Assembly: GCA_963782185.1 (NCBI GenBank)
Contig: CAWAJB010000015.1
Location: 124,001-188,000 of the forward strand
Reading direction: 5' to 3'
Source: RYN-230 sp963782185
Lineage (GTDB): Bacteria > Actinomycetota > Actinomycetes > Streptosporangiales > Streptosporangiaceae
Length of the DNA: 64,000 nucleotides
In this document: piece by piece, positions 50,991 to 59,167 of the stretch
Layout: each line of letters starts with the position of its first letter
Numbering within the stretch: position 1 is the stretch's first letter
The notes under the pieces: generated by a model
The model's input: only the letters and a program-made list of their open reading frames with translations
Told to the model about the DNA's origin: nothing
Databases searched by the model: none
Translations under genes and position numbers: made by a program

Positions 50991-52444
50991 AACTGTTCCG
51001 CCAGACCTGCGGCGACCGCGGGATGCACGCCGCGGCGCGGCCCGGGAACCTCGCCGCACAGCCGCGGGGTGGGGAAGATCTTGCCCGGGTTGCACAGCCC
51101 CGCCGGGTCGAACGCGCAGCGGAGCAGCTGCATGGTGTCCAGGTCCTCACGGGTGAACATCTTCGTCATGTACCTGGACTTGTCCGTGCCGACGCCGTGC
51201 TCGCCGGTGATCGAGCCGCCGTGCTCGATGCACAGGTCCAGGATCGCCCCGGACACTTCCTCGGCGGTGGCTTCCTCCCCGGGCGTGGCGTCGTTGTACA
51301 GGACCAGCGGGTGCAGGTTCCCGTCGCCCGCGTGGAACACGTTGGCCACCCGGATGCCCGACCCGGCCGCCAGGGCAGCGATCTTGTCCAGGACCTCGCC
51401 GAGCGCGGTGCGCGGCACCACCCCGTCCTGCACCAGGTAGGCCGGGGAGATCCGGCCCACGGCGGCGAACGCGGACTTGCGGCCGGCCCAGATCGCGGCC
51501 CGATCCGCCGGGTCATCCGCCTGCCGGATCTCGGTGCAGCCGGCGTGGCGGCACAGTTCCCGCACCGCCGCGCTGTCCCGGCGCACGTCAGCCTCGGGCC
51601 CGTCCAGCTCCACGACCAGGACGGCCCCGGCGCCGGCCGGGTAGTTGCACGCCACCGCGGCCTCGGCCGCCTCGATGGCGAGCGCGTCCATCATCTCGAT
51701 GGCGGCGGGCAGGATGCCGGCCCCGATGATCGCGGAGACCGCGGCCCCGCCCGCGCCGGTGGTCTCGAACGCGGCCAGCAGCGTCGTGATGACCTGCGGG
51801 ATCCTGGTCAGCCTGACCACGATCTTGGTCACGATGCCGAGCGTGCCTTCCGAGCCGGTGAACATGCCGACCAGGTCATAGCCGGGTGCGGCCCCGGTGC
51901 CGTCCCCGAGCCAGGTCAGTTCCCCCTCGGGGGTGACGATCTGCAGGCCGGTCACGTGGTGCACGGTGAAGCCGTGCTTGAGGCAGTGCGCGCCCCCGGA
52001 GTTCTCGGCGACGTTGCCGCCCACCGAGCAGATCACCTGGCTGGACGGGTCCGGGGCGTAGAAGTAGCCGTACGGCCGGGCCGCGGTGCTGACGGCCAGG
52101 TTGGTGACGCCCGGTTCCACGATGGCCCGCTGGCTGACCGGGTCGACCGCGATGATCCGGCGCATCCGGGAGGTCACGATGAGCACGCCGTCGGTGCGCG
52201 GCAGCGCACCCCCGGACAGGCCGGTGCCCGAGCCGCGGGCCACGAACGGCACCCGGGCCCGGTCACACTCCGTGACTACCGCGGCGACCTGCTCCGCCGT
52301 CTCCGGCAGCACGACCAGGCCGGGGGCCGCGCGGTGCGAGGTGAGCCCGTCGCACTCGTAGGTCCGCAGCTCGGCAGGATCAGACACCACCCCGCCGGGC
52401 CCGCAGATCTCCGTCATCCGGGGCACCATTGCCTGGACCGTCAT
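50987..52444 (-). CDS. glcD: Glycolate oxidase catalytic subunit GlcD
   Basis: An FAD-linked oxidase of 485 residues that oxidises glycolate (or D-lactate) to glyoxylate. It has the FAD-binding signatures GSGTGLSGGALP, GGNVAENSGGAHCLKHG and GSEGTLGIVTKI, and the C-terminal HAGDGNLHP and GEHGVGTDK motifs. The GlcE and GlcF subunits follow directly and malate synthase lies just upstream on the same strand, which favours glycolate over lactate. Alternative: another member of the FAD/FMN oxidase family. Confidence 0.93.
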   Translation of the reverse strand: MTVQAMVPRMTEICGPGGVVSDPAELRTYECDGLTSHRAAPGLVVLPETAEQVAAVVTECDRARVPFVARGSGTGLSGGALPRTDGVLIVTSRMRRIIAVDPVSQRAIVEPGVTNLAVSTAARPYGYFYAPDPSSQVICSVGGNVAENSGGAHCLKHGFTVHHVTGLQIVTPEGELTWLGDGTGAAPGYDLVGMFTGSEGTLGIVTKIVVRLTRIPQVITTLLAAFETTGAGGAAVSAIIGAGILPAAIEMMDALAIEAAEAAVACNYPAGAGAVLVVELDGPEADVRRDSAAVRELCRHAGCTEIRQADDPADRAAIWAGRKSAFAAVGRISPAYLVQDGVVPRTALGEVLDKIAALAAGSGIRVANVFHAGDGNLHPLVLYNDATPGEEATAEEVSGAILDLCIEHGGSITGEHGVGTDKSRYMTKMFTREDLDTMQLLRCAFDPAGLCNPGKIFPTPRLCGEVPGPRRGVHPAVAAGLAEQF

Positions 52445-52559
52445 CCTGCCTCCACACTGGCGCTACCCTCGCTGCGCTTACTCTCCAGGGTGCCCCCTGG
52501 CGGGCCGGTAGTCCACGAGGGGCGCGCGCTATGGCATCTCCGCTGTCCCCCCGGGCCTC

Positions 52560-54161
52560 CTACGGCATCTCCTCGTAGGCGGGCAGGGTGAGGAATTCCG
52601 CGTAGTCGTCGGCCAGCGCGACTGCGCTGAACAACGCGGCCGCCTGCTCGAAGCGGGGCGCGTCGAAGGTGTCCCCGGCCGCCTCCCGGATGGCCGCCGA
52701 CTCCTCGGCGATGATCCGCTCGGCCAGATGGTGGGTCACCATCTGGCCGTCGTCCAGCCGGACGCTGTTGTGGATCCACTGCCAGACCTGGGACCGGGAG
52801 ATCTCCGCGGTGGCCGCGTCCTCCATCAGGTTGAAGATGGCCACCGCCCCGTTGCCGCCCAGCCAGGACGTGAGGTACTGCAGCCCGACGCTGATGTTGT
52901 TGCGCAGCCCCGCCTCGGTGATGGTGCCCGGGGTCTTGCTCACCGAGAGCAGGTCGGCGGCGGACACGCTGACGTCATCCCGCTGCCGGGTGAGCTGGTT
53001 GGGCCGGTCTCCCAGGGCGGCGTCGAACACCTCCCGGCAGAGCGGCACCAGGTCCGGGTGGGCCACCCACGAGCCGTCGAAGCCGTCCGCCGACTCGCGC
53101 GTCTTGTCCTCGCGGACCTTGGCCAGGGCCACCGCGTTCACCTCGGGGTCGCGCCGGCTCGGGATGAACGCCGCCATCCCGCCCATCGCGTGGGCGCCCC
53201 GCTTGTGGCAGGTCTTCACCAGCAGCTCGGTGTAGGCCCGCATGAACGGGGCGGTCATCGTCACCGAGTTGCGCTCGGGCAGCACGAACTCCTGGCCCCG
53301 GTTGCGGAACTTCTTGATCATGCTGAACAGGTAGTCCCAGCGGCCGGCGTTCAGCCCGGCGCTGTGGTCACGCAGCTCGTAGAGGATCTCCTCCATCTCG
53401 AACGCGGCCGGGATGGTCTCGATCAGCACGGTGGCCCGGATCGTGCCGCGCGGGATCCCCAGCGTGTCCTGGGCCAGGTTGAACGCGTCGTTCCAGAGCC
53501 GGGCCTCCAGGTGGCTCTCGATCTTGGGCAGGTAGAAGTACGGCCCGGATCCCTTCTCCAGCTGGCGGCGGGCGCCGTGGACGAAGTACAGCGCGAAGTC
53601 GAACAGGCTCCCTGAGACCCGCTGGCCGTCGACCAGCATGTGCTTCTCGTCCAGGTGCCAGCCGCGCGGCCGGACCACGATCGTGGCCAGCTCGCCGTCC
53701 GGTCCCAGCTGGTAGGACTTTCCCTCCTCGCTGGTGAAGTCCAGGGTGCGGTCCAGCGCCCCGATGAGGTTGAGCTGGCCGGTGACCATGTTGTCCCAGA
53801 GCGGTGTGTTCGCGTCCTCGAAGTCAGCCAGCCACACCTTGGCGCCGGAGTTCAGCGCGTTGATGGTCATCTTCCGGTCGGTCGGGCCGGTGATCTCGAC
53901 CCGCCGGTCCACCAGGCCCGGCGCGGGCGCGGCCACGCGCCAGTCCGGGTCGTCCCGGATGGCCCGGGTCGCGGCCAGGAAGTCCAGTGTCCCTCCGGCT
54001 GACAGCTCCACCTGCCGCGCCTGGCGGGCGGCCAGCAGCTCCGCGCGGCGGGCGCCCAGCTCCCGCTGCAGCGCCGCGATCAGGCTGAGCGCCTCCGGGG
54101 TGAGCACCTCCTCATAACGATCGCCCTGCGGGCCGGTTATCTGCACGCCTTCGCTGGCCAT
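52560..54161 (-). CDS. aceB: Malate synthase A
   Basis: It condenses glyoxylate with acetyl-CoA to malate. The 533-residue protein has the malate synthase signature KIESHLEARLWND, RATVLIETIPAAFEMEEILY and GRWDYLFS. ATG 54161 has GGGAGGAGC upstream and is preferred over 54194. The gene lies 115 bases upstream of glcDEF on the same strand, so glycolate oxidation and glyoxylate use are grouped. No isocitrate lyase lies in the window. Confidence 0.95.
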   Translation of the reverse strand: MASEGVQITGPQGDRYEEVLTPEALSLIAALQRELGARRAELLAARQARQVELSAGGTLDFLAATRAIRDDPDWRVAAPAPGLVDRRVEITGPTDRKMTINALNSGAKVWLADFEDANTPLWDNMVTGQLNLIGALDRTLDFTSEEGKSYQLGPDGELATIVVRPRGWHLDEKHMLVDGQRVSGSLFDFALYFVHGARRQLEKGSGPYFYLPKIESHLEARLWNDAFNLAQDTLGIPRGTIRATVLIETIPAAFEMEEILYELRDHSAGLNAGRWDYLFSMIKKFRNRGQEFVLPERNSVTMTAPFMRAYTELLVKTCHKRGAHAMGGMAAFIPSRRDPEVNAVALAKVREDKTRESADGFDGSWVAHPDLVPLCREVFDAALGDRPNQLTRQRDDVSVSAADLLSVSKTPGTITEAGLRNNISVGLQYLTSWLGGNGAVAIFNLMEDAATAEISRSQVWQWIHNSVRLDDGQMVTHHLAERIIAEESAAIREAAGDTFDAPRFEQAAALFSAVALADDYAEFLTLPAYEEMP

Positions 54162-54209
54162 GCCGTGCTCCTCCCAGGTCATCCGCCGCCTCACGGTTAC
54201 CGGGCAATG

Positions 54210-54223
54210 TTACTGGCAAGTAA
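54210..54223. promoter_or_regulatory. Small palindrome upstream of aceB
   Basis: TTACT-GGCA-AGTAA is a perfect inverted repeat 49 bases before the aceB ATG, in the divergent region with hflX (54162-54366). It might be an operator; such short palindromes are weak evidence. Confidence 0.3.
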
Positions 54224-54366
54224 TGACGGCGGGCAGTGCCAGCCCCGGGCGGTCCTGTCACTGGGCTTAACACTGCGGCCCGCCGCCGGTCAAAGTGTTC
54301 CCGGCCACATGCCGGGCACAACCTGGGCCGCGTGGGTGTTTATTCAGGTGAGCGTATCCCGGAGGC

Positions 54367-55860
54367 ATGAAACCATTGGCAGATCGAAACAGCGCGGCCC
54401 GCGTACCCGACCCAGATGAGCAGGCGATGACCCTTCCCAGCGAGCTACCCCACGAGGTCCCCGCGGACATCGGCGAGCAGGATCCGGGTGTGGGCGCGCT
54501 CGACCTGTCGGACCGGCACGCGCTGCAGCGGGTGTCCGGCCTGTCCACCGAGCTCGAGGACGTCACCGAGGTCGAGTACCGCGCGCTGCGGCTGGAGCGG
54601 GTCATCCTGGTCGGCGTGTGGACCGAGGGAACACTGGCCGACGCGGAGAACTCGCTGCGTGAGCTGTCCCGGCTGGCCGAAACGGCCGGCTCGGTGATCC
54701 TGGACGGCCTGATCCAGCGCCGCGGCCGGCCCGACGCGGCGACGTACATCGGCGCGGGCAAGGCCGCGGAGGTCGCGGCCCTGGTCGCGTCGACCGGCGC
54801 TGACACCGTGATCTGTGACGGCGAGCTGACGCCCAGCCAGCTGCGGCGGCTGGAAGGCGTGGTGAAGGCGAAGGTCATCGACCGGACCGCGCTGATCCTG
54901 GACATCTTCGCCCAGCACGCCCGGAGCAAGGAAGGCAAGGCCCAGGTCGAGCTGGCCCAGCTCGAGTACCTGCTGCCCCGGCTGCGCGGCTGGGGTGAGT
55001 CGCTGTCCCGGCAGGCCGGTGGCCGGGTCGCCGGCGGCGGCGGGATCGGCACCAGGGGCCCGGGCGAGACGAAGATCGAGACTGACCGGCGGCGGATCAG
55101 GACCCGCACGGCCAGGCTGCGCCGCCAGCTCGCCGAGATGTCGGTCGGCCGGCAGGTGCAGCGGCACCAGCGCCGTGACCGCGCCGTCCCGGCGGTGGCC
55201 ATCGCGGGCTACACCAACGCGGGCAAGTCCAGCCTGCTCAACCGGATGACCGGGGCCGGGGTCCTGGTGGACGACTCGCTGTTCGCGACCCTGGACCCGT
55301 CGGTGCGCCGGGCCCGGACGCCGTCCGGCCGGTGGTACACGCTGACCGACACCGTCGGGTTCGTCCGCCACCTCCCGCACCAGCTGGTCGAGGCGTTCCG
55401 GTCCACGCTGGAGGAGGTCGCGGAGGCCGACCTGATCCTGCACGTGGTGGACGGCAGCGACGCCGATCCGCGGGCACAGATCTCCGCCGTCCGCGAGGTG
55501 CTCGCCGAGATCGGGGCGAGGGACGTGCCCGAGCTGGTCGTGATCAACAAGGCCGACGCGGCCGACCCGATCGACCTGGACGCGCTCCGCCTCCAGGAGC
55601 CGCGCAGCGTGATCGTGTCGGCGCATACCGGCGAGGGGCTCGACGCCCTGGCCGGGGCGGTCGAGGCCGCGCTCCCGCAATGGGATCGCGAGGTCAGCGC
55701 CGTGGTGCCGTATGTGCGCGGCGACCTCGTGGCCCGGGCCCACCAGGAGGGTGAGGTGCTCACGCTGCGGCACTGCGCCGCGGGTACCGAGCTGACGGCC
55801 CGGGTCCCGCCGGGCCTGGCCGCGGAGATCGACCGGATTGCCGTTCCCGCGGGAAGCTAA
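54367..55860 (+). CDS. hflX: GTPase HflX
   Basis: A ribosome-associated GTPase that splits stalled ribosomes under stress. The 497-residue protein has the HflX N-terminal domain (VGVWTEGTLADAENSLREL, YIGAGKAAEV), the coiled linker with GPGETKIETDRRRI, and a G domain with GYTNAGKSS (281-289), DTVGF (328-332) and NKAD. ATG 54367 has GGAGG 3 bases upstream. The first 40 residues are not conserved. A hairpin follows the stop. Confidence 0.95.
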   Translation: MKPLADRNSAARVPDPDEQAMTLPSELPHEVPADIGEQDPGVGALDLSDRHALQRVSGLSTELEDVTEVEYRALRLERVILVGVWTEGTLADAENSLRELSRLAETAGSVILDGLIQRRGRPDAATYIGAGKAAEVAALVASTGADTVICDGELTPSQLRRLEGVVKAKVIDRTALILDIFAQHARSKEGKAQVELAQLEYLLPRLRGWGESLSRQAGGRVAGGGGIGTRGPGETKIETDRRRIRTRTARLRRQLAEMSVGRQVQRHQRRDRAVPAVAIAGYTNAGKSSLLNRMTGAGVLVDDSLFATLDPSVRRARTPSGRWYTLTDTVGFVRHLPHQLVEAFRSTLEEVAEADLILHVVDGSDADPRAQISAVREVLAEIGARDVPELVVINKADAADPIDLDALRLQEPRSVIVSAHTGEGLDALAGAVEAALPQWDREVSAVVPYVRGDLVARAHQEGEVLTLRHCAAGTELTARVPPGLAAEIDRIAVPAGS

Positions 55861-56301
55861 CTTGCGCGCGGGAACTGCCCCGTTCGTGGGAAGCTAACCG
55901 GGCAGGAGACAACGTCACATTGAACGGGCGGTCAATTCCGCCGCGCCCTATCCGGTAAAGCAGAGGCCTCATCCGGCGCACACGCAGCGCAGCTAACAGG
56001 GCCCCGGACCAGCACAGACGGTGAGATCACCGGAAAGGACGGCAATTTCCGTCCTGCCTTCTTCGTGAACTGCCTGTACAGGGACCCTGTAGTGCAATAC
56101 CGTAACTGAACCGATACGTTGGTGGCCGCATCCCGCGCGGCGCCGCCGTCGGTCGCTCTGGAACCCGCGTTACTGGGTGCCTGGCGGGGGGCCATCAGTA
56201 GTACGGACGAGCTATGGCAGGTGACCGCGGATGACGCAGGTACGCCCGGTCTGTCACGCTCCCTTCCGGCTCCTCCCGCGTGCGCGGCCGGGGGCACGCC
56301 G
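55861..56301. other. Spacer between hflX and hutI
   Basis: 441 bases without a supported gene. It contains a hairpin after hflX (55875-55905), two copies of GGGAAGCTAAC (one at the hflX end, one at 55889-55899) and less GC-rich DNA around 56030-56120, where a hutI promoter would fit. The hutI frame is open back to 56119, but that extension is not conserved in type. Confidence 0.5.
55875..55905 (+). terminator. Hairpin after hflX
   Basis: CTGCCCCGTT and AACCGGGCAG pair over ten positions with one mismatch around an 11-base loop, 14 bases after the hflX stop. No T-run follows. Confidence 0.45.
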
Positions 56302-57516
56302 GTGACCGTACGCCTGCTCACTAACATTGGCCGCCTCTGGACCGGGTCCGAGATCTGGAGCAACGCGGCCATCCTCACCCACAACGACCGCATCGCGTGG
56401 GTCGGCCGGGCCTCGGAGCTCCCGGAGAGCCTGCCCGGCGTGGTGGAGGACATCGTCAACGTCAACTCGGTGGAGAACCTGGGCGGCGGCCTGGTCACCC
56501 CGGGCCTGATCGACGCGCACACCCACCCCGTCTACGCGGGCAACCGCTGGGCGGAACTGGCCATGCGGGCCGGTGGATCCTCGGACGGCGAGATCGCCGC
56601 GGCCGGCGGGGGGATGGCGTCCACGGTCACCGTGACCCGCGGAACCGACCCCTGGACCCTGTGCAACGGGGTCCGCGAGCGGCTCGGCGCGTGGCTGCGG
56701 TGCGGGACCACCACGATCGAGGCCAAGACCGGCTACCACCTGACCCGCGACGGCGAGCTGGCCGACGTGCGCATGCTCCGCTCGCTGGAGGGTGAGCCCG
56801 GCATGCCGCGGGTGCACGTGACGTTCCTGGCCGCGCACGCGGTGCCGCCGGAGTACTTCGGCCGCCGGAACGACTACATCGACGCCGTGGGCACATGGTG
56901 CTCGGACGCGGCCGCGGTCGGCGCGGACAGCGTGGACGTGTACTGCGAGGAAGGCCGTTTCACCGAGCGCGAGGCCCGCTGGATCCTCAGCGCGGGCCGG
57001 GCGGCCGGGCTGCTGCCGCGGGTCCACGCCTGCGGCGAGAGCCGGACCGGAGCGGCCCGGCTGGCCGCCGAACTCGGCTGCGCGTCGGCGGACATCCTGC
57101 ACGAGGCCGGTGACGAGGACGTAGCGGCCCTGGCCCAGGCCGGGGTGGCCGCCGTGGTCTGCCCGGGAACGGCCCTCCAGACCGGCAAGAACCCGCCGGT
57201 GCGCCCCCTGCTGGACAAGGGCGTGGCCGTGGCGCTCGGCTCGGACCACACGCCCGGCGGCAACGGGATCACCTCGATGCCGCTGGTGATCTCGCTGGCC
57301 GTGTCCCAGTTCGGGCTCAGCGTGACCGAGGCCCTGCGGGCCGCCACCCTCGGCGGGGCGCAGGCCCTGCGGGCCCCGGACCGCGGCGCGATGGTCCGCG
57401 GCCGCCTGGCGGACATCGTGCTCTGGGACGCGGACCACGAGGGCGCGTTCGCCTGGGCCTACGGCCTCAAGCCGAGCCGGGTGTGGCTCGGCGGCGCGCC
57501 GGTCGCCACCAGCTGA
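56302..57516 (+). CDS. hutI: Imidazolonepropionase
   Basis: A metal-dependent amidohydrolase that opens imidazolone propionate in histidine degradation. The 404-residue protein has the metal motif DAHTHPVYAG (H73, H75), IEAKTGYHL and the late GSDHTPGGNGITS, close to HutI. GTG 56302 gives the usual N-terminus; the open frame runs back to 56119. No other hut genes are near, so the pathway must be scattered. A related amidohydrolase function is possible. Confidence 0.85.
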   Translation: MTVRLLTNIGRLWTGSEIWSNAAILTHNDRIAWVGRASELPESLPGVVEDIVNVNSVENLGGGLVTPGLIDAHTHPVYAGNRWAELAMRAGGSSDGEIAAAGGGMASTVTVTRGTDPWTLCNGVRERLGAWLRCGTTTIEAKTGYHLTRDGELADVRMLRSLEGEPGMPRVHVTFLAAHAVPPEYFGRRNDYIDAVGTWCSDAAAVGADSVDVYCEEGRFTEREARWILSAGRAAGLLPRVHACGESRTGAARLAAELGCASADILHEAGDEDVAALAQAGVAAVVCPGTALQTGKNPPVRPLLDKGVAVALGSDHTPGGNGITSMPLVISLAVSQFGLSVTEALRAATLGGAQALRAPDRGAMVRGRLADIVLWDADHEGAFAWAYGLKPSRVWLGGAPVATS

Positions 57517-57558
57517 GCTCTGGCCGGCCCACGGCCCGGTATGTGGCATGCTGCGGCT

Positions 57559-58533
57559 ATGCCTTCCGCCGCACCCCCGCCGCCCACGGACATCGCAGCC
57601 GTCAGCGTGGTCGTGGGCGAGGAGGACCTGCTGGTCGAGCGGGCGGTGGCGCGCCTGGTCGAGGCCGCGCGGCCGGCCGACGACGTGCGCCACGTGCAGG
57701 CCGCCGGGCTGAGGCCCGGCGAGCTGGCCTCGCTGACCGCGCCCTCCCTCTTCGGCGGCGGCTGTGTCATCGTGCTGCACGGCACCGCCGACGCGGCCAA
57801 GAACGTCGCCGACGAGATCACCAGCCTGGCGGGCGACCCGCCGCCCGAGACCGTCCTGATCCTCACCCATGCCGGCGGGGCCAAGGGCAAGGCCCTGCTG
57901 GCCGCGCTGGGCAAGCGGGGCGCCAGGATCGTCGAATGCCCGAAGATCACCCGGATGGGCGAGCGAATGCAGTTCATCAGGGGCGAGTTCCGCCGGGCGG
58001 GGCGCGCGATCGAGGAGAGCGGCGTCCGGGCCCTGCTCGACGCCCTGGGCAATGACGTGCGTGAGCTCGCCGCCGCCTGCGCGCAGCTGGCCTCGGACAC
58101 CACCGGGGTCATCGACCAGGCCGTGGTGGCCCGCTACTACCGGGGCCGGGCTGAGGCGAGCGGCTTCACCGTGGCGGACCGGGCCGTCGAGGGGCGCCTG
58201 GGGGAGGCACTGGAGCTGCTGCGCTGGGCGCTGGCGGTCGGGGTGTCACCCGTGCTCATCACCAGCGGCCTGGCTCAGGGGGTGCGCCTGCTGGGCCGCG
58301 TCGGCAGCGCTCCCCAGGGCCAGCCGGACGCGGCGGTCGCGGCCGAGGCCGGCATGCCCCCGTGGAAGGTGGACCGGGTCCGGCAGCAGCTGCGGGGCTG
58401 GACCCCGGAGGGGGTGGCCCGGGCCCTGGCCGTGGTGGCCCGGGCCGACGCCCAGGTCAAAGGAGAAGGGACGAGCGCGGGCTATGCGCTCGAGGTAGCC
58501 ATCCGCGACATCGTGGCCTGCCGCGCCCGTTAG
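57559..58533 (+). CDS. holA: DNA polymerase III delta subunit
   Basis: Clamp-loader subunit. The 324-residue protein has the N-terminal AAA-like domain without a P-loop, as in all HolA proteins (VVVGEEDLLVERAVARLV, ...SLFGGGCVIVL), the NDVRELAAACAQL helix and the C-terminal helical collar. ATG 57559 was chosen over 57541. It is convergent with rpsT across 83 bases that contain tandem hairpins. Confidence 0.92.
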   Translation: MPSAAPPPPTDIAAVSVVVGEEDLLVERAVARLVEAARPADDVRHVQAAGLRPGELASLTAPSLFGGGCVIVLHGTADAAKNVADEITSLAGDPPPETVLILTHAGGAKGKALLAALGKRGARIVECPKITRMGERMQFIRGEFRRAGRAIEESGVRALLDALGNDVRELAAACAQLASDTTGVIDQAVVARYYRGRAEASGFTVADRAVEGRLGEALELLRWALAVGVSPVLITSGLAQGVRLLGRVGSAPQGQPDAAVAAEAGMPPWKVDRVRQQLRGWTPEGVARALAVVARADAQVKGEGTSAGYALEVAIRDIVACRAR

Positions 58534-58573
58534 GCGGACGGCCGGAGTGAGCTCAGGCCGCGCTGTCATGTGT

Positions 58574-58632
58574 GCGCGGCGTTTCAGGCCGCGCTCTGCT
58601 TGTCGCGCGCGGCGTTTCAGGCCGCGCTCTGC
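58574..58632. repeat. Tandem hairpin repeat between holA and rpsT
   Basis: A 26-base unit occurs exactly at 58574-58599 and 58607-58632, with a 12-base partial copy at 58554-58565. Each full unit begins with GCGCGGC, loop GTTTCAG, GCCGCGC: a perfect 7-base stem. The second copy includes the last codons and stop of rpsT. Two identical hairpins between convergent genes suggest a bidirectional transcription end that arose by duplication of the rpsT 3' end. Confidence 0.7.
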
Positions 58633-58889
58633 AGCTCCGCGCAGCGGTGGGCGATGGCCGACTTGCGGTTGGCCGCCTGGTTCTTGTGGATCACGCCCTT
58701 GCTCGCCGCCTTGTCGAGATTGCGGCACGCGGCACGCATGGCCGCCGTGGCGGCATCGAGGTCGCCGGCGTCGGCCGCCTCACGGAACTTGCGTACCGAG
58801 CTCTTCAGCGACGACTTCACCGCCTTGTTGCGCTGCCGGTGCTTCTCGTTCTGCTTGTTGCGCTTGATCTGGGACTTGATGTTCGCCAC
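58617..58889 (-). CDS. rpsT: Ribosomal protein S20
   Basis: This 90-residue basic helical protein has the S20 pattern: MANIKSQIKRNKQNEK, VKSSLKSSVRKF and DKAASKGVIHKNQAANRKSA. It binds 16S rRNA in the 30S body. The stop lies inside one unit of a tandem hairpin repeat. A good promoter is visible 140 bases upstream, leaving a leader of about 130 bases that could carry S20 autoregulation. Confidence 0.97.
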   Translation of the reverse strand: MANIKSQIKRNKQNEKHRQRNKAVKSSLKSSVRKFREAADAGDLDAATAAMRAACRNLDKAASKGVIHKNQAANRKSAIAHRCAELQSAA

Positions 58890-59024
58890 GCGGAAGCCTC
58901 ACTCGGGATCTCGTCTGGGTGCCGGGGCCGGGGACGTACCGTCGCGCCCGGCCGCGCCGCGCGCCGACAGCATGATCCAGCGGCAGCAGGGGCAACGGCG
59001 GCAGCGATTACGCTCCGACGAGGC

Positions 59025-59053
59025 AGGATAGCCTATCGGGCAGCGCGGCTCAA
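59025..59053 (-). promoter_or_regulatory. Promoter of rpsT
   Basis: On the minus strand, TTGAGC (59053-59048) and TATCCT (59030-59025) are separated by exactly 17 bases. This fits a housekeeping promoter. The transcript would start near 59018 and give a leader of about 130 bases. Confidence 0.6.
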
Positions 59054-59167
59054 AACTGGTGCCGCGCGGGGTGAGCCGGGGCCAGGGCACCAGCTTCCGC
59101 ATGCGACCATGAAGGCACCGCTCCCTGATACGAACCCGGCCCCTGAACACGAACCAGGCGGATTCCT

